Below are positions 34,832 to 41,540 of a stretch of DNA of 41,540 bases, in pieces. Positions within the stretch are counted from its first letter, which is position 1. Every line of letters begins with the position of its first letter. The notes below the pieces were generated by a model that saw only the letters and a list, made by a program, of their open reading frames with translations, was not told the origin of the DNA and did not search any database. The stretch comes from Candidatus Syntrophopropionicum ammoniitolerans. Lineage in GTDB: Bacteria; Bacillota; Desulfotomaculia; Desulfotomaculales; Pelotomaculaceae. Position numbers and translations under genes: made by a program. Location of the stretch: assembly GCA_013201395.1 (NCBI GenBank), contig JABMJD010000017.1, positions 1-41,540 on the forward strand, read 5' to 3'.

Positions 34832-34833
34832 GT

Positions 34834-34909
<76 letters not shown>

Positions 34910-34914
34910 TTATA

Positions 34915-34990
34915 TGGTGACCCCTACGGGATTCGAACCCGTGTTACCGCCGTGAAAGGGCGGTGTCTTAAACCACTTGACCAAGGGGCC
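34915..34990 (-). tRNA. tRNA-Glu (anticodon UUC)
   Basis: Acceptor GGCCCCT pairs with AGGGGTC (one G-T pair), the anticodon loop is CTTTCAC between CCGCC and GGCGG, and the T-arm has GGTTCGAATCC. CCA encoded. Confidence 0.95.
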
Positions 34991-35026
34991 ATATTGACTG
35001 TTCGTTGTGTTGGTTGTTGCTTGGCT

Positions 35027-35101
35027 TGGTGGGCCCACCAGGATTCGAACCTGGAACCAGCCGGTTATGAGCCGGATGCTCTACCATTGAGCTATGGGCC
35101 C
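35027..35101 (-). tRNA. tRNA with CAU anticodon (elongator Met, or Ile2)
   Basis: Acceptor GGGCCCA pairs with TGGGCCC, the anticodon loop is CTCATAA between CCGG and CCGG, T-arm GGTTCGAATCC, CCA encoded. It lacks the C-A mismatch at the top of the acceptor stem that marks initiator tRNA. Whether it is Met or the lysidine-modified Ile form cannot be decided by eye. Confidence 0.9.
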
Positions 35102-35106
35102 AAGAT

Positions 35107-35181
35107 TGGCTCCTCGAGTAGGATTCGAACCTACAGCCTACCGGTTAACAGCCGGTTGCTCTACCGTTGAGCTATCGAGGA
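35107..35181 (-). tRNA. tRNA-Asn (anticodon GUU)
   Basis: Acceptor TCCTCGA pairs with TCGAGGA, discriminator G, the anticodon loop is CTGTTAA, T-arm GGTTCGAATCC, CCA encoded. First tRNA of the transcript, about ten bases after the predicted start site. Confidence 0.95.
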
Positions 35182-35198
35182 ACGTCGGCACAGATGAT

Positions 35199-35227
35199 AT
35201 TATACGATAATTTGTGCCCAACGTCAA
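35199..35227 (-). promoter_or_regulatory. Strong promoter of the tRNA cluster
   Basis: On the minus strand TTGACG and a perfect TATAAT are separated by exactly 17 bases, giving a start near 35192, just before the tRNA-Asn gene. It lies in the 64-bp gap behind rpoD. Confidence 0.85.
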
Positions 35228-35245
35228 TGACTCATTTTTAATATT

Positions 35246-36349
35246 TTAATCCAGATAGTCTTTCAATTTCTTGCTACGACTGGGATGCCTGAGCTTACGC
35301 AGTGTTTTGGCTTCAATCTGCCTGATACGCTCTCGGGTAACACCGAACTTCTGCCCGACCTCTTCCAGGGTGCGGGCGCGACCATCATCCAGGCCGAAGC
35401 GCAGACGCAACACCTTTTGCTCCCTATCGGTCAAGGTCTCCAGCACCTCATCCAGCTGTTCGCGCAACAACGTAAAGGAAGCTTCCTCAGCAGGTGCTCT
35501 GGCATCTTGATCTTCTATAAAGTCACCCAGGTGGGAGTCCTCCTCCTCACCAATTGGTGTTTCCAACGACACCGGTTCCTGGGCAATTTTTTGTATTTCC
35601 CTAACCTTTTCCTCGGTAATATTCATTTCTTTGGCAATTTCTTCTGGGTTCGGTTCCCGTCCCAGTTCCTGCAGCAACTGCCTTTGTACCCTGATCAATT
35701 TGTTTATGGTTTCTACCATGTGCACCGGGATCCTGATGGTCCTGGCCTGATCCGCGATAGCCCTGGTAATCGCCTGTCTAATCCACCAGGTAGCATAGGT
35801 GCTGAACTTATATCCCTTGCGGTAGTCAAATTTCTCCACAGCCTTGATCAAGCCCAGGTTACCCTCCTGGATAAGATCTAGAAACAACATGCCCCGGCCC
35901 ACATACCGTTTGGCAATGCTGACTACCAACCTGAGATTAGCCTCAGCAAGTTTTCTTTTTGCTTCTTCGTCCTCTGCCTCCATGCGCATAGCCAGTTCCA
36001 CTTCTTCTTCCGATGTGAGCAAGGGCACACGGCCGATCTCTTTTAAATACATGCGCACGGGATCATCAATGCCCACACCTTCGGGCACCGCCAGGTTAAC
36101 TTCTTCCTTTTCCTTATCGTCTTTTGATTCCAACGTTGCGCTTTCTTTAGATTCATCATCATCCGTGGCCTCCTGTACAACCTCAATACCCAACCCGGAA
36201 AGTTTTTCATAGATTTCATCAATTTGTTCTGGTGTAAGGTCAACTCCCTGTAAACCGTCCATAATTTCGTTATACGTCAGGACACCGCGCTTTTTCCCTT
36301 TGGCAATTAACTCCTTTACCCCTGCGGAAACTAGTTGTTCTTCACTCAA
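35246..36349 (-). CDS. rpoD: RNA polymerase primary sigma factor
   Basis: Housekeeping sigma factor (SigA/RpoD), 367 residues, the compact form usual in Bacillota. Region 1.1 begins the protein, region 1.2 has [16 protein letters not shown], region 2 has [19 protein letters not shown] and [14 protein letters not shown], region 3 follows, and region 4.2 ends with [21 protein letters not shown]. It starts with TTG overlapping the dnaG stop (TTGA), with GAGGGGAGGG eight bases upstream, so the two genes are translationally coupled. The dgt-dnaG-rpoD order is common in this group. Confidence 0.97.
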   Translation of the reverse strand: MSEEQLVSAGVKELIAKGKKRGVLTYNEIMDGLQGVDLTPEQIDEIYEKLSGLGIEVVQEATDDDESKESATLESKDDKEKEEVNLAVPEGVGIDDPVRMYLKEIGRVPLLTSEEEVELAMRMEAEDEEAKRKLAEANLRLVVSIAKRYVGRGMLFLDLIQEGNLGLIKAVEKFDYRKGYKFSTYATWWIRQAITRAIADQARTIRIPVHMVETINKLIRVQRQLLQELGREPNPEEIAKEMNITEEKVREIQKIAQEPVSLETPIGEEEDSHLGDFIEDQDARAPAEEASFTLLREQLDEVLETLTDREQKVLRLRFGLDDGRARTLEEVGQKFGVTRERIRQIEAKTLRKLRHPSRSKKLKDYLD

Positions 36350-38235
36350 ATGTTATCCCTCCCCTCAACGCGGTGATCCTCATTTTTAATACTAAAATAC
36401 TCCCTATATTCAGCCGTTAATTCAGCAACACGTGCAAAATTGTCCGCTTTTTCAGCTTCATCTATCCCTTTTAATAATACCAGTTCCCTTAACAAATCAT
36501 TATCCAGCATACTACCATCTAATTTTTCCAGATTTCTTATTTCTTCCAGGATTTCTTCCCTCCGCTCCTGGCGTATACACCGGTTAATAGAGTCAATATA
36601 GCATTTCATTATCTTAACAGGATTTTCTCCTGGAATATCCATTATCAGCAGTTTGCTCAACAGGTTTTGCTCTTCGCTGTCCAACAGACTTAGCAGCCCC
36701 TCGGGGCAGTAACCCGGGCTTTTATATAATTCAAGACAATTCACAAATATCCTTTGATAATTATCATTTTTAAATGGAATTTCGCCTATCCCAGTCACGA
36801 TTTTTTCCCCTAATGAAGGATCATCCAATACCATCCGCAATAGAATAGCCTCGGACTTTCCTCTGGCATCCATTTTTTTCTCTTTTCCTCTAATAGTATG
36901 TATGTTTTTAACAATTTTATCCGGGTATACCCCTCTTTTACGCTGTTTTCTCTCAAAGGCCTTCAGTTCTCCCGCCACTGTATCCCAGCTTAGATTTAGT
37001 GTGCGGGCAATTTTTTTCAGGCCCTCTTCCCTTTCAACCTTATTTTCCGCCACAAGGTCAGGGAAAACCATGTGCATAACCTCTAGTTTTTCCGCCACCG
37101 TAGTGATCATTCCCTTGCCGGCGGCATACTGCAGTTTATATTCAATGAGGGATGTGGCCCCCATGATTAACTCTTCCCAGGACTCAGCACCGTATCGCCT
37201 CAGAAAATCATCAGGATCCTTACCTTCAGGCATGTTCAGCACACTAACCTCACAGCCCAATTCTCGTAAAATATCCAACCCACGCATGGTAGCAGCCACA
37301 CCGGCAACATCAGCATCAAAAGCAAATACTACATTGCGGCTATTGTTCAACAGCAAGCGCCCGTGTTCCACAGTAAGAGCAGTACCCAGTGTGGCTACCG
37401 TATTGGTAAATCCATACTGGTGGGTCATGAGCACATCCATGTAACCTTCCACCACAACAACACAGTCTTTTTCTCTGATAGATTGTCTGGCCTGATGTAG
37501 CCCATATAAGATCCGACTTTTACTGAAAAAGGGCGTTTCCGGGCTGTTCAGGTATTTGGGTAAGGTATCATCTAAAACTCGGCCTCCAAAACCAACTGTC
37601 CGGCCGGCGGCATCCCCAATCGGAAATATAATCCGGTTGCGAAAACGGTCATAGATGCGGCCTGTTTTACCGCTGGTCGCCAGGCCGGCCTCTATTATAT
37701 CTTGCTGTCGGCAGCCCTTTTGCATCAAATAGTCAAGCAGGGACTGCCAGCTTGCCGGCGCAAACCCGATCTGAAAGTTTTCCAATATCTGGGGCGCCAA
37801 TCCCCGTCCCTGCAAATAGTGCCTGGCCTCGGCCGCAACCCGGCTTTGCAAACTATTAACAAAAAAGTCTCGGGCCAGGTTGTTGGCCTCTTTCAGCACC
37901 TTTATCCTGGCATTTCTTTCACGGGCGGCCGGATTGTCATCTACCGGCAGGACCACCCCTGCCTGTTCAGCTAATGTCTTAACTGCCTCACTAAAGGTCA
38001 GGTTTTCTTTGAGCATAAGAAATTTAAAAACATCACCGCCCACATTACAACCGAAACAATAGAAAATTTGCTTTTCGGGGGTCACTGTAAATGAAGGAGT
38101 GCGTTCATTATGGAAAGGACACAACCCCGTGAAATTTCTCCCTTTTTTCTGCAGTTTTACATAACGTGATACTACATGTAAAATATCTGTACGCAGGCGG
38201 ACTGTTTCAATTATTTCGTTGGGAATAAAGCCCAC
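36346..38235 (-). CDS. dnaG: DNA primase
   Basis: Primase of 629 residues that makes RNA primers for replication. The N-terminal CHC2 zinc finger has [13 protein letters not shown] and [12 protein letters not shown] (Cys-His-Cys-Cys). The TOPRIM core carries [11 protein letters not shown] and FAFDADVAG. The C-terminal part should bind the DnaB helicase. It starts with a GTG, with AAGGGTGAT upstream. It lies between the dGTPase gene (134-bp gap) and rpoD, with which it overlaps. Confidence 0.97.
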   Translation of the reverse strand: MGFIPNEIIETVRLRTDILHVVSRYVKLQKKGRNFTGLCPFHNERTPSFTVTPEKQIFYCFGCNVGGDVFKFLMLKENLTFSEAVKTLAEQAGVVLPVDDNPAARERNARIKVLKEANNLARDFFVNSLQSRVAAEARHYLQGRGLAPQILENFQIGFAPASWQSLLDYLMQKGCRQQDIIEAGLATSGKTGRIYDRFRNRIIFPIGDAAGRTVGFGGRVLDDTLPKYLNSPETPFFSKSRILYGLHQARQSIREKDCVVVVEGYMDVLMTHQYGFTNTVATLGTALTVEHGRLLLNNSRNVVFAFDADVAGVAATMRGLDILRELGCEVSVLNMPEGKDPDDFLRRYGAESWEELIMGATSLIEYKLQYAAGKGMITTVAEKLEVMHMVFPDLVAENKVEREEGLKKIARTLNLSWDTVAGELKAFERKQRKRGVYPDKIVKNIHTIRGKEKKMDARGKSEAILLRMVLDDPSLGEKIVTGIGEIPFKNDNYQRIFVNCLELYKSPGYCPEGLLSLLDSEEQNLLSKLLIMDIPGENPVKIMKCYIDSINRCIRQERREEILEEIRNLEKLDGSMLDNDLLRELVLLKGIDEAEKADNFARVAELTAEYREYFSIKNEDHRVEGRDNI

Positions 38236-38369
38236 CCAGGATCACCCTTCTTTTCCCATAAATCCACTAGTACTAGAACAGTTCAACAAATGTTTTTTTT
38301 GTCCTGCCGAGAAATGTTATTAGCCATCCTGGCGAAAAATGCATTTTACAACAATACAATTCGCCCTTT

Positions 38370-39425
38370 CTACTCATTATCCTTTTTTTCGACAAAACCC
38401 GCCCAACAAATATCTGTGGGGGCCTTGTGTATCCACGGTAGTGGTAAAAAATAATGCTGGTATACTCCGATAGCAAAATTATCCGTCATGCCGGCAATAT
38501 AATCACACACAATCCGCTCAGTTCCTTCCCCACCAATTCGCCGCTGGTATTCGGGCGGGAGAAGACCAGCATGATCATTGAAATGTTTGAATAAATTCTG
38601 CATCACATGACAGGCTTTCTTCGCATCATGTCTGGCTCGCAGGCTTTTATAAACGTTTTGAAACATAAAGTCCCTTAGCTTTTCTGTAGCAGCCTGGATG
38701 GGTGGACTCATTTTTATTTCTGTCGTCTCCTCCAGATTGGTCCGGATCAGGTCCAACACCATTGTATTAATCCGTTCCCTATGTTCCCTGCCAAGAACAG
38801 ATAGGCATTCCTCCGGAATCTGCTTCACGGCAATGATCCCGCCCCGGATGGCATCGTCGATGTCATGGTTGATATAAGCAACTCGATCGGCCAATCTGAC
38901 AATCTGCCCTTCCAGGGTAGAGGGGATTTCCGGGCCGGTGTGTCTTAAGATTCCATCCCGCACCTCCCAGGTAAGGTTAAGGCCCCGACCGTTTTCCAGA
39001 AAATCTACCACCCGCAAGCTCTGTTCATTATGCCTAAAACCTGGTTTAAAGACACTGTTTAGCGCCTCTTCGCCAGCATGACCAAAAGGTGTATGGCCTA
39101 AATCATGGGCCAACGCCACCGCCTCAGCCAGATCCTCATTGAGCTGTAATGCCCGGGCCACCGTACGGGCAATTTGCGCTACCTCCATTGTGTGGGTTAG
39201 TCTGGTACGATAATGGTCCCCTTCCGGGATGATAAAAACCTGTGTCTTGTGTTTGAGACGCCTGTAACTTTTGGAATGAATGATCCGGTCCCGGTCACGC
39301 TGAAAAGCGGTACGCACAGAACATTCTTTTTCTTTCAGCCGCCGACCGCGGCTGGCACTGCTTAAACAGGCCCGGGGAGATAATATGCGGCACTCCAACT
39401 CCTCGGAACGACGACGGATATCCAA
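38370..39425 (-). CDS. dgt: Deoxyguanosinetriphosphate triphosphohydrolase-like protein
   Basis: HD-superfamily dNTP triphosphohydrolase of 351 residues. Visible are FQRDRDRIIHSKSYRRLKHK, TRLTHTMEVAQIART, ALAHDLGHTPFGHAGE (metal-binding His-Asp) and NHDIDDAI. It would release triphosphate from dNTPs and so control their pools. The start is a TTG with GGTGG seven bases upstream, matching the usual N-terminus of the family. It is upstream of dnaG in the same direction and probably co-transcribed. Confidence 0.93.
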   Translation of the reverse strand: MDIRRRSEELECRILSPRACLSSASRGRRLKEKECSVRTAFQRDRDRIIHSKSYRRLKHKTQVFIIPEGDHYRTRLTHTMEVAQIARTVARALQLNEDLAEAVALAHDLGHTPFGHAGEEALNSVFKPGFRHNEQSLRVVDFLENGRGLNLTWEVRDGILRHTGPEIPSTLEGQIVRLADRVAYINHDIDDAIRGGIIAVKQIPEECLSVLGREHRERINTMVLDLIRTNLEETTEIKMSPPIQAATEKLRDFMFQNVYKSLRARHDAKKACHVMQNLFKHFNDHAGLLPPEYQRRIGGEGTERIVCDYIAGMTDNFAIGVYQHYFLPLPWIHKAPTDICWAGFVEKKDNE

Positions 39426-39509
39426 TTAAAACCACCATCCTATCCTAGTTGGAAATGGTAAAAAACATTCTACTAAAAGGGTCTCTGTTCCTGCTGGAAT
39501 ATAGTTTTT

Positions 39510-39548
39510 ATAAAAAAGAAACCCCGGTGCAGCAAAAGACGCCGGGGT
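39510..39548 (-). terminator. Terminator after the FMN reductase gene
   Basis: On the minus strand ACCCCGG pairs with CCGGGGT with a short A/T-rich inner loop, then TTCTTTTTTAT. It sits directly behind the stop at 39553. Confidence 0.85.
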
Positions 39549-39552
39549 ATTG

Positions 39553-40164
39553 TTAATCGACATTTTTTCTCTGTCTGAGGCCTACCGTGGACCGCGCCAC
39601 CTGCAGCACATGCCGGGCCAGAATCCTGGACCGGGCCAACCCCGCCCTGTCATCCCCGGCCGGCTGCTGAGCACAGGCACCCTGATGTCCGGCATCATCA
39701 TCCTGGTGGGCATCACCCACCACAATCATCCCTTGACACAACATCATATCCTGCAGAGCACGCAGGGTAGTTTCCTGACCCCCGAAACGGGAACCACCAA
39801 CAGCCAGGGCACCGCCTACTACATTGAGCAGTTGTTTTTCCCGCCTAAGCGCCCTGGTCTTATCCCAAAAGGATTTTAGTTGGGCGGAAACGGTGCCGAA
39901 GTATACCGGGCTGCCCAGTAATAAACCATCGGCACGGCTGAGCAAATTCAACATTTTTTCCAGCCTGGTGTTCTTATAGCACCTCCCGTCACATGGCGTG
40001 CTGCAGTACAGGCAAAAAGGGTTTTTAGCATCATATACCCCTTCTGCAATCTGGATCAGACCTGTTTCTACCCCATCTGCCCTAATTTCCTCCAGAGCGT
40101 TATTTAGCAAAATGGCAGTATTCCCCTCCTTATGGGGGCTCCCGTTCAAAGCAAGGATAAACAT
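39553..40164 (-). CDS. NADPH-dependent FMN reductase / iron-sulfur flavoprotein family
   Basis: Flavodoxin-fold protein of 203 residues. The FMN phosphate loop is LNGSPHKEGNTAILL, and GSPVYFGTVSAQLKSFWD near residue 90 is typical of the family. A cysteine group (CLYCSTPCDGRC, residues ~51-62) between them may hold an Fe-S cluster, as in iron-sulfur flavoproteins. The C-terminal tail is rich in Gln, Arg and His and less family-like. The ribosome site is weak. Likely role: electron transfer or reductase work in anaerobic metabolism; partner unknown. Confidence 0.85.
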   Translation of the reverse strand: MFILALNGSPHKEGNTAILLNNALEEIRADGVETGLIQIAEGVYDAKNPFCLYCSTPCDGRCYKNTRLEKMLNLLSRADGLLLGSPVYFGTVSAQLKSFWDKTRALRREKQLLNVVGGALAVGGSRFGGQETTLRALQDMMLCQGMIVVGDAHQDDDAGHQGACAQQPAGDDRAGLARSRILARHVLQVARSTVGLRQRKNVD

Positions 40165-40216
40165 TGCCCATCACACTTTCATGGATATTTAAATAAATTT
40201 TATGCCGGGTTTTCAG

Positions 40217-40795
40217 CTAATATGCCTCAGGAACGCCTATTAGGGGCACACGGGCCAGTGAATGATATTTCGGCCCCCCGGGGCCCAATTTGCTAAGCAT
40301 CAGGTCTACTGTAGCGACGTCCACCACCCCAAAGGCTTTACCGGCAGCTATTTTTTCCGCCCGAGCCATGATCCGGACAAAGCCGGCTGGTGAACGTAGC
40401 CGGGCCAGGGTCAGATGAGGTGAAAACCTGTTTTTCCCCGGGTCAAAACCCAGTTCCTTTAACTCTCCCTGCACCTGGCGGTTTAACTGCCGTAAGACGG
40501 TAATATCACCGCTGACACCCGCCCAAAAAACCCGGGGCCTTTCCCGGGAGGGGAAAACACCGACACCACTCAGTTTCAGGGTAAAAGGGGCCACACTGCC
40601 TGCGGCCCTATGCAGGGCTTCCGTCACAGCCGGCACCCGCTCCCCATGGACATTGCCGAGAAACTGCACGGTTAGATGCAGATTTTCCGGTCTAACCCAC
40701 CTCATGTCGCCGCCAATCTTTTTCAAATCTTGAATGAATAAATCAATGCCTCTTTTAACTGTCAACGGTAAATTCACCGCTACAAACAGCCTCAT
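40217..40795 (-). CDS. thpR: RNA 2',3'-cyclic phosphodiesterase (ThpR/LigT)
   Basis: Protein of about 192 residues of the 2H phosphoesterase family. It has the two His-x-Thr motifs, HLTVQFLG near residue 40 and HLTLARLR near 128, both needed for catalysis. The start with MRLFVAVNLP is typical, so the ATG at 40795 is chosen over a TTG at 40813, although no strong ribosome site is visible. It is probably involved in opening 2',3'-cyclic phosphates on RNA; the cellular substrate is not known. It lies 52 bp before the flavoprotein gene. Confidence 0.92.
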   Translation of the reverse strand: MRLFVAVNLPLTVKRGIDLFIQDLKKIGGDMRWVRPENLHLTVQFLGNVHGERVPAVTEALHRAAGSVAPFTLKLSGVGVFPSRERPRVFWAGVSGDITVLRQLNRQVQGELKELGFDPGKNRFSPHLTLARLRSPAGFVRIMARAEKIAAGKAFGVVDVATVDLMLSKLGPGGPKYHSLARVPLIGVPEAY

Positions 40796-40813
40796 CTGCG
40801 CCAACGCAATCAA

Positions 40814-41245
40814 CCCACAATTAATTCATTTTGTACAGCTACTTCTAGTATTCTCCCCCACGACCCTGACTTCCTTTTCACAAAGGCTGGTTTTACAGAT
40901 CTAGCAGGGGCCTTTATCTACATGGCATCCCATTATCAAAAAAAGTGCCACTGCAACAGAATAAGTCCTAGGAATCTGGTAAAAACATTTGCCCAATTGG
41001 TAAAAACCTATACACTCAAGCGGGCAAAAAACAATCGGACAAAAAAAGTACTGCTACCTGTAATCAGGTGGCAGCACCCTACTATTATGGTTTTAGTTTT
41101 TTGCTGGCCAAAGGTGCACCTTTTCCGATAATTACCATTCTGCCCACAACCGCCTGAGCAGCGGCAGGCAGCGGTTATCATAATTTGATCTTATCTAGAT
41201 TTATTCTTAAAAGGCCCCTATTGGCCGCAACAACTTGTTGGCTAA
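40814..41245. other. Intergenic region without a supported gene
   Basis: About 430 bp. It contains one terminator hairpin (41041-41074) and a repeated GGTAAAAAC near 40980 and 41000. Otherwise I see nothing that can be supported; it may be decayed sequence beside the truncated transporter gene. Confidence 0.5.
41041..41074 (-). terminator. Probable terminator beyond the MFS remnant
   Basis: CTGCTACCTG (41051-41060) pairs with CAGGTGGCAG (41065-41074) with one G-T pair and loop TAAT. On the minus strand it is followed by TACTTTTTTT. Confidence 0.75.
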
Positions 41246-41479
41246 TTAACGTGGTGGAGCACTTCTTATCATATCATCATCTTTTCTCGCAATTTTTCGC
41301 CCGTGCAGCAGAAAATATAAGGGTATACACACAAATGCAATGGCTGTCACAACCTCGTACATTCCTCTGTATCCTGTAAAAGGAATCATAAATCCGACCA
41401 AAAGCGGGCCTATGCTCATTCCCACATCGCAGAACATAAAATAAGTGGAATTTGCCAACCCCATACTGTAGATTCTCAA
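41246..41479 (-). pseudogene. C-terminal remnant of an MFS transporter
   Basis: A 77-residue frame with two hydrophobic stretches, GLANSTYFMFCDVGMSIGPLL-like and IPFTGYRGMYEVVTAIAFV-like, which match the last two membrane segments of a Major Facilitator Superfamily protein (normally ~400 residues, 12 segments). Upstream in the same frame a stop codon comes about 12 codons before the TTG at 41479, so the N-terminal part is missing in this window. It is probably a dead 5'-truncated gene, unless a frameshift links it to more sequence beyond the window end. Confidence 0.7.
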
Positions 41480-41540
41480 ATTAACCCAAGAAACAATCTC
41501 ACATTAAACTAGGCCAATTACACAACCAAACCAGCCAAAA

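Noticed and set aside
34952-35170. Plus-strand frame across tRNA genes
   Set aside because: It is the well-known false protein produced by reading tRNA genes on the wrong strand; the tRNAs fold perfectly.
35285-35881. Plus-strand frame of 198 codons within rpoD
   Set aside because: Antisense to highly conserved sigma regions 2-4; no ribosome site.

Overview
The window looks like a chromosomal segment of an anaerobic, Gram-positive-type (Bacillota) bacterium, probably from the Peptococcaceae/Desulfotomaculum group. This is inference from four things: the dgt-dnaG-rpoD order, S-layer homology (SLH) anchors on exported proteins, strong AGGAGG-type ribosome sites with many GTG and TTG starts, and the general style of the proteins. 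There is no rRNA, CRISPR array, phage gene or recognisable transposase.

Layout. Positions 1-293 hold no gene but a hairpin-rich, repeat-like segment. From 294 to 6971 all genes are on the minus strand. In transcription order they are a MobB-like protein, a TrmO-FmdE fusion, a DUF3343 protein, a class V aminotransferase (cysteine desulfurase type), a complete ECF transporter (S, A, A, T) and a CxxxxCC metal-cluster protein. From 7157 to 21738, also minus strand, lies the most unusual part: ten consecutive genes for exported or membrane proteins. Six carry domains that look like the sulfite-oxidase molybdopterin fold. The others are an ExbB/TolQ-type proton channel, a DUF2149 protein that looks like its ExbD-type partner, a purple-acid-phosphatase-like surface protein and an SLH protein. 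This reads as a cell-surface binding or uptake system energised by a proton channel in a monoderm cell. I do not recognise it as a described system.

An HtrA-type surface protease follows (22184-23317, minus). Its 3' end is repeated, with about eight mismatches and two small indels, at 863-965, in the same orientation. These two copies bracket about 21 kb holding the ECF, MobB/TrmO and surface genes, so that block may be a genomic island, although no integrase is present.

From 23524 the strand switches to plus: a small unknown gene, a 6-phosphofructokinase of the probable PPi type, a three-gene signalling operon (hybrid histidine kinase, REC-HD-GYP protein, and a PAS-GAF-GGDEF-HD-GYP protein) that probably controls cyclic di-GMP, and a flavin disulfide-reductase-like enzyme. 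A bidirectional terminator separates the latter from four minus-strand tRNA genes (Asn, CAU, Glu, Val in transcription order) driven by a near-consensus promoter.

The right end is housekeeping on the minus strand: rpoD, dnaG, a dGTPase, an FMN-dependent reductase and an RNA cyclic phosphodiesterase (ThpR/LigT type). The last piece is the truncated C-terminal end of an MFS transporter.
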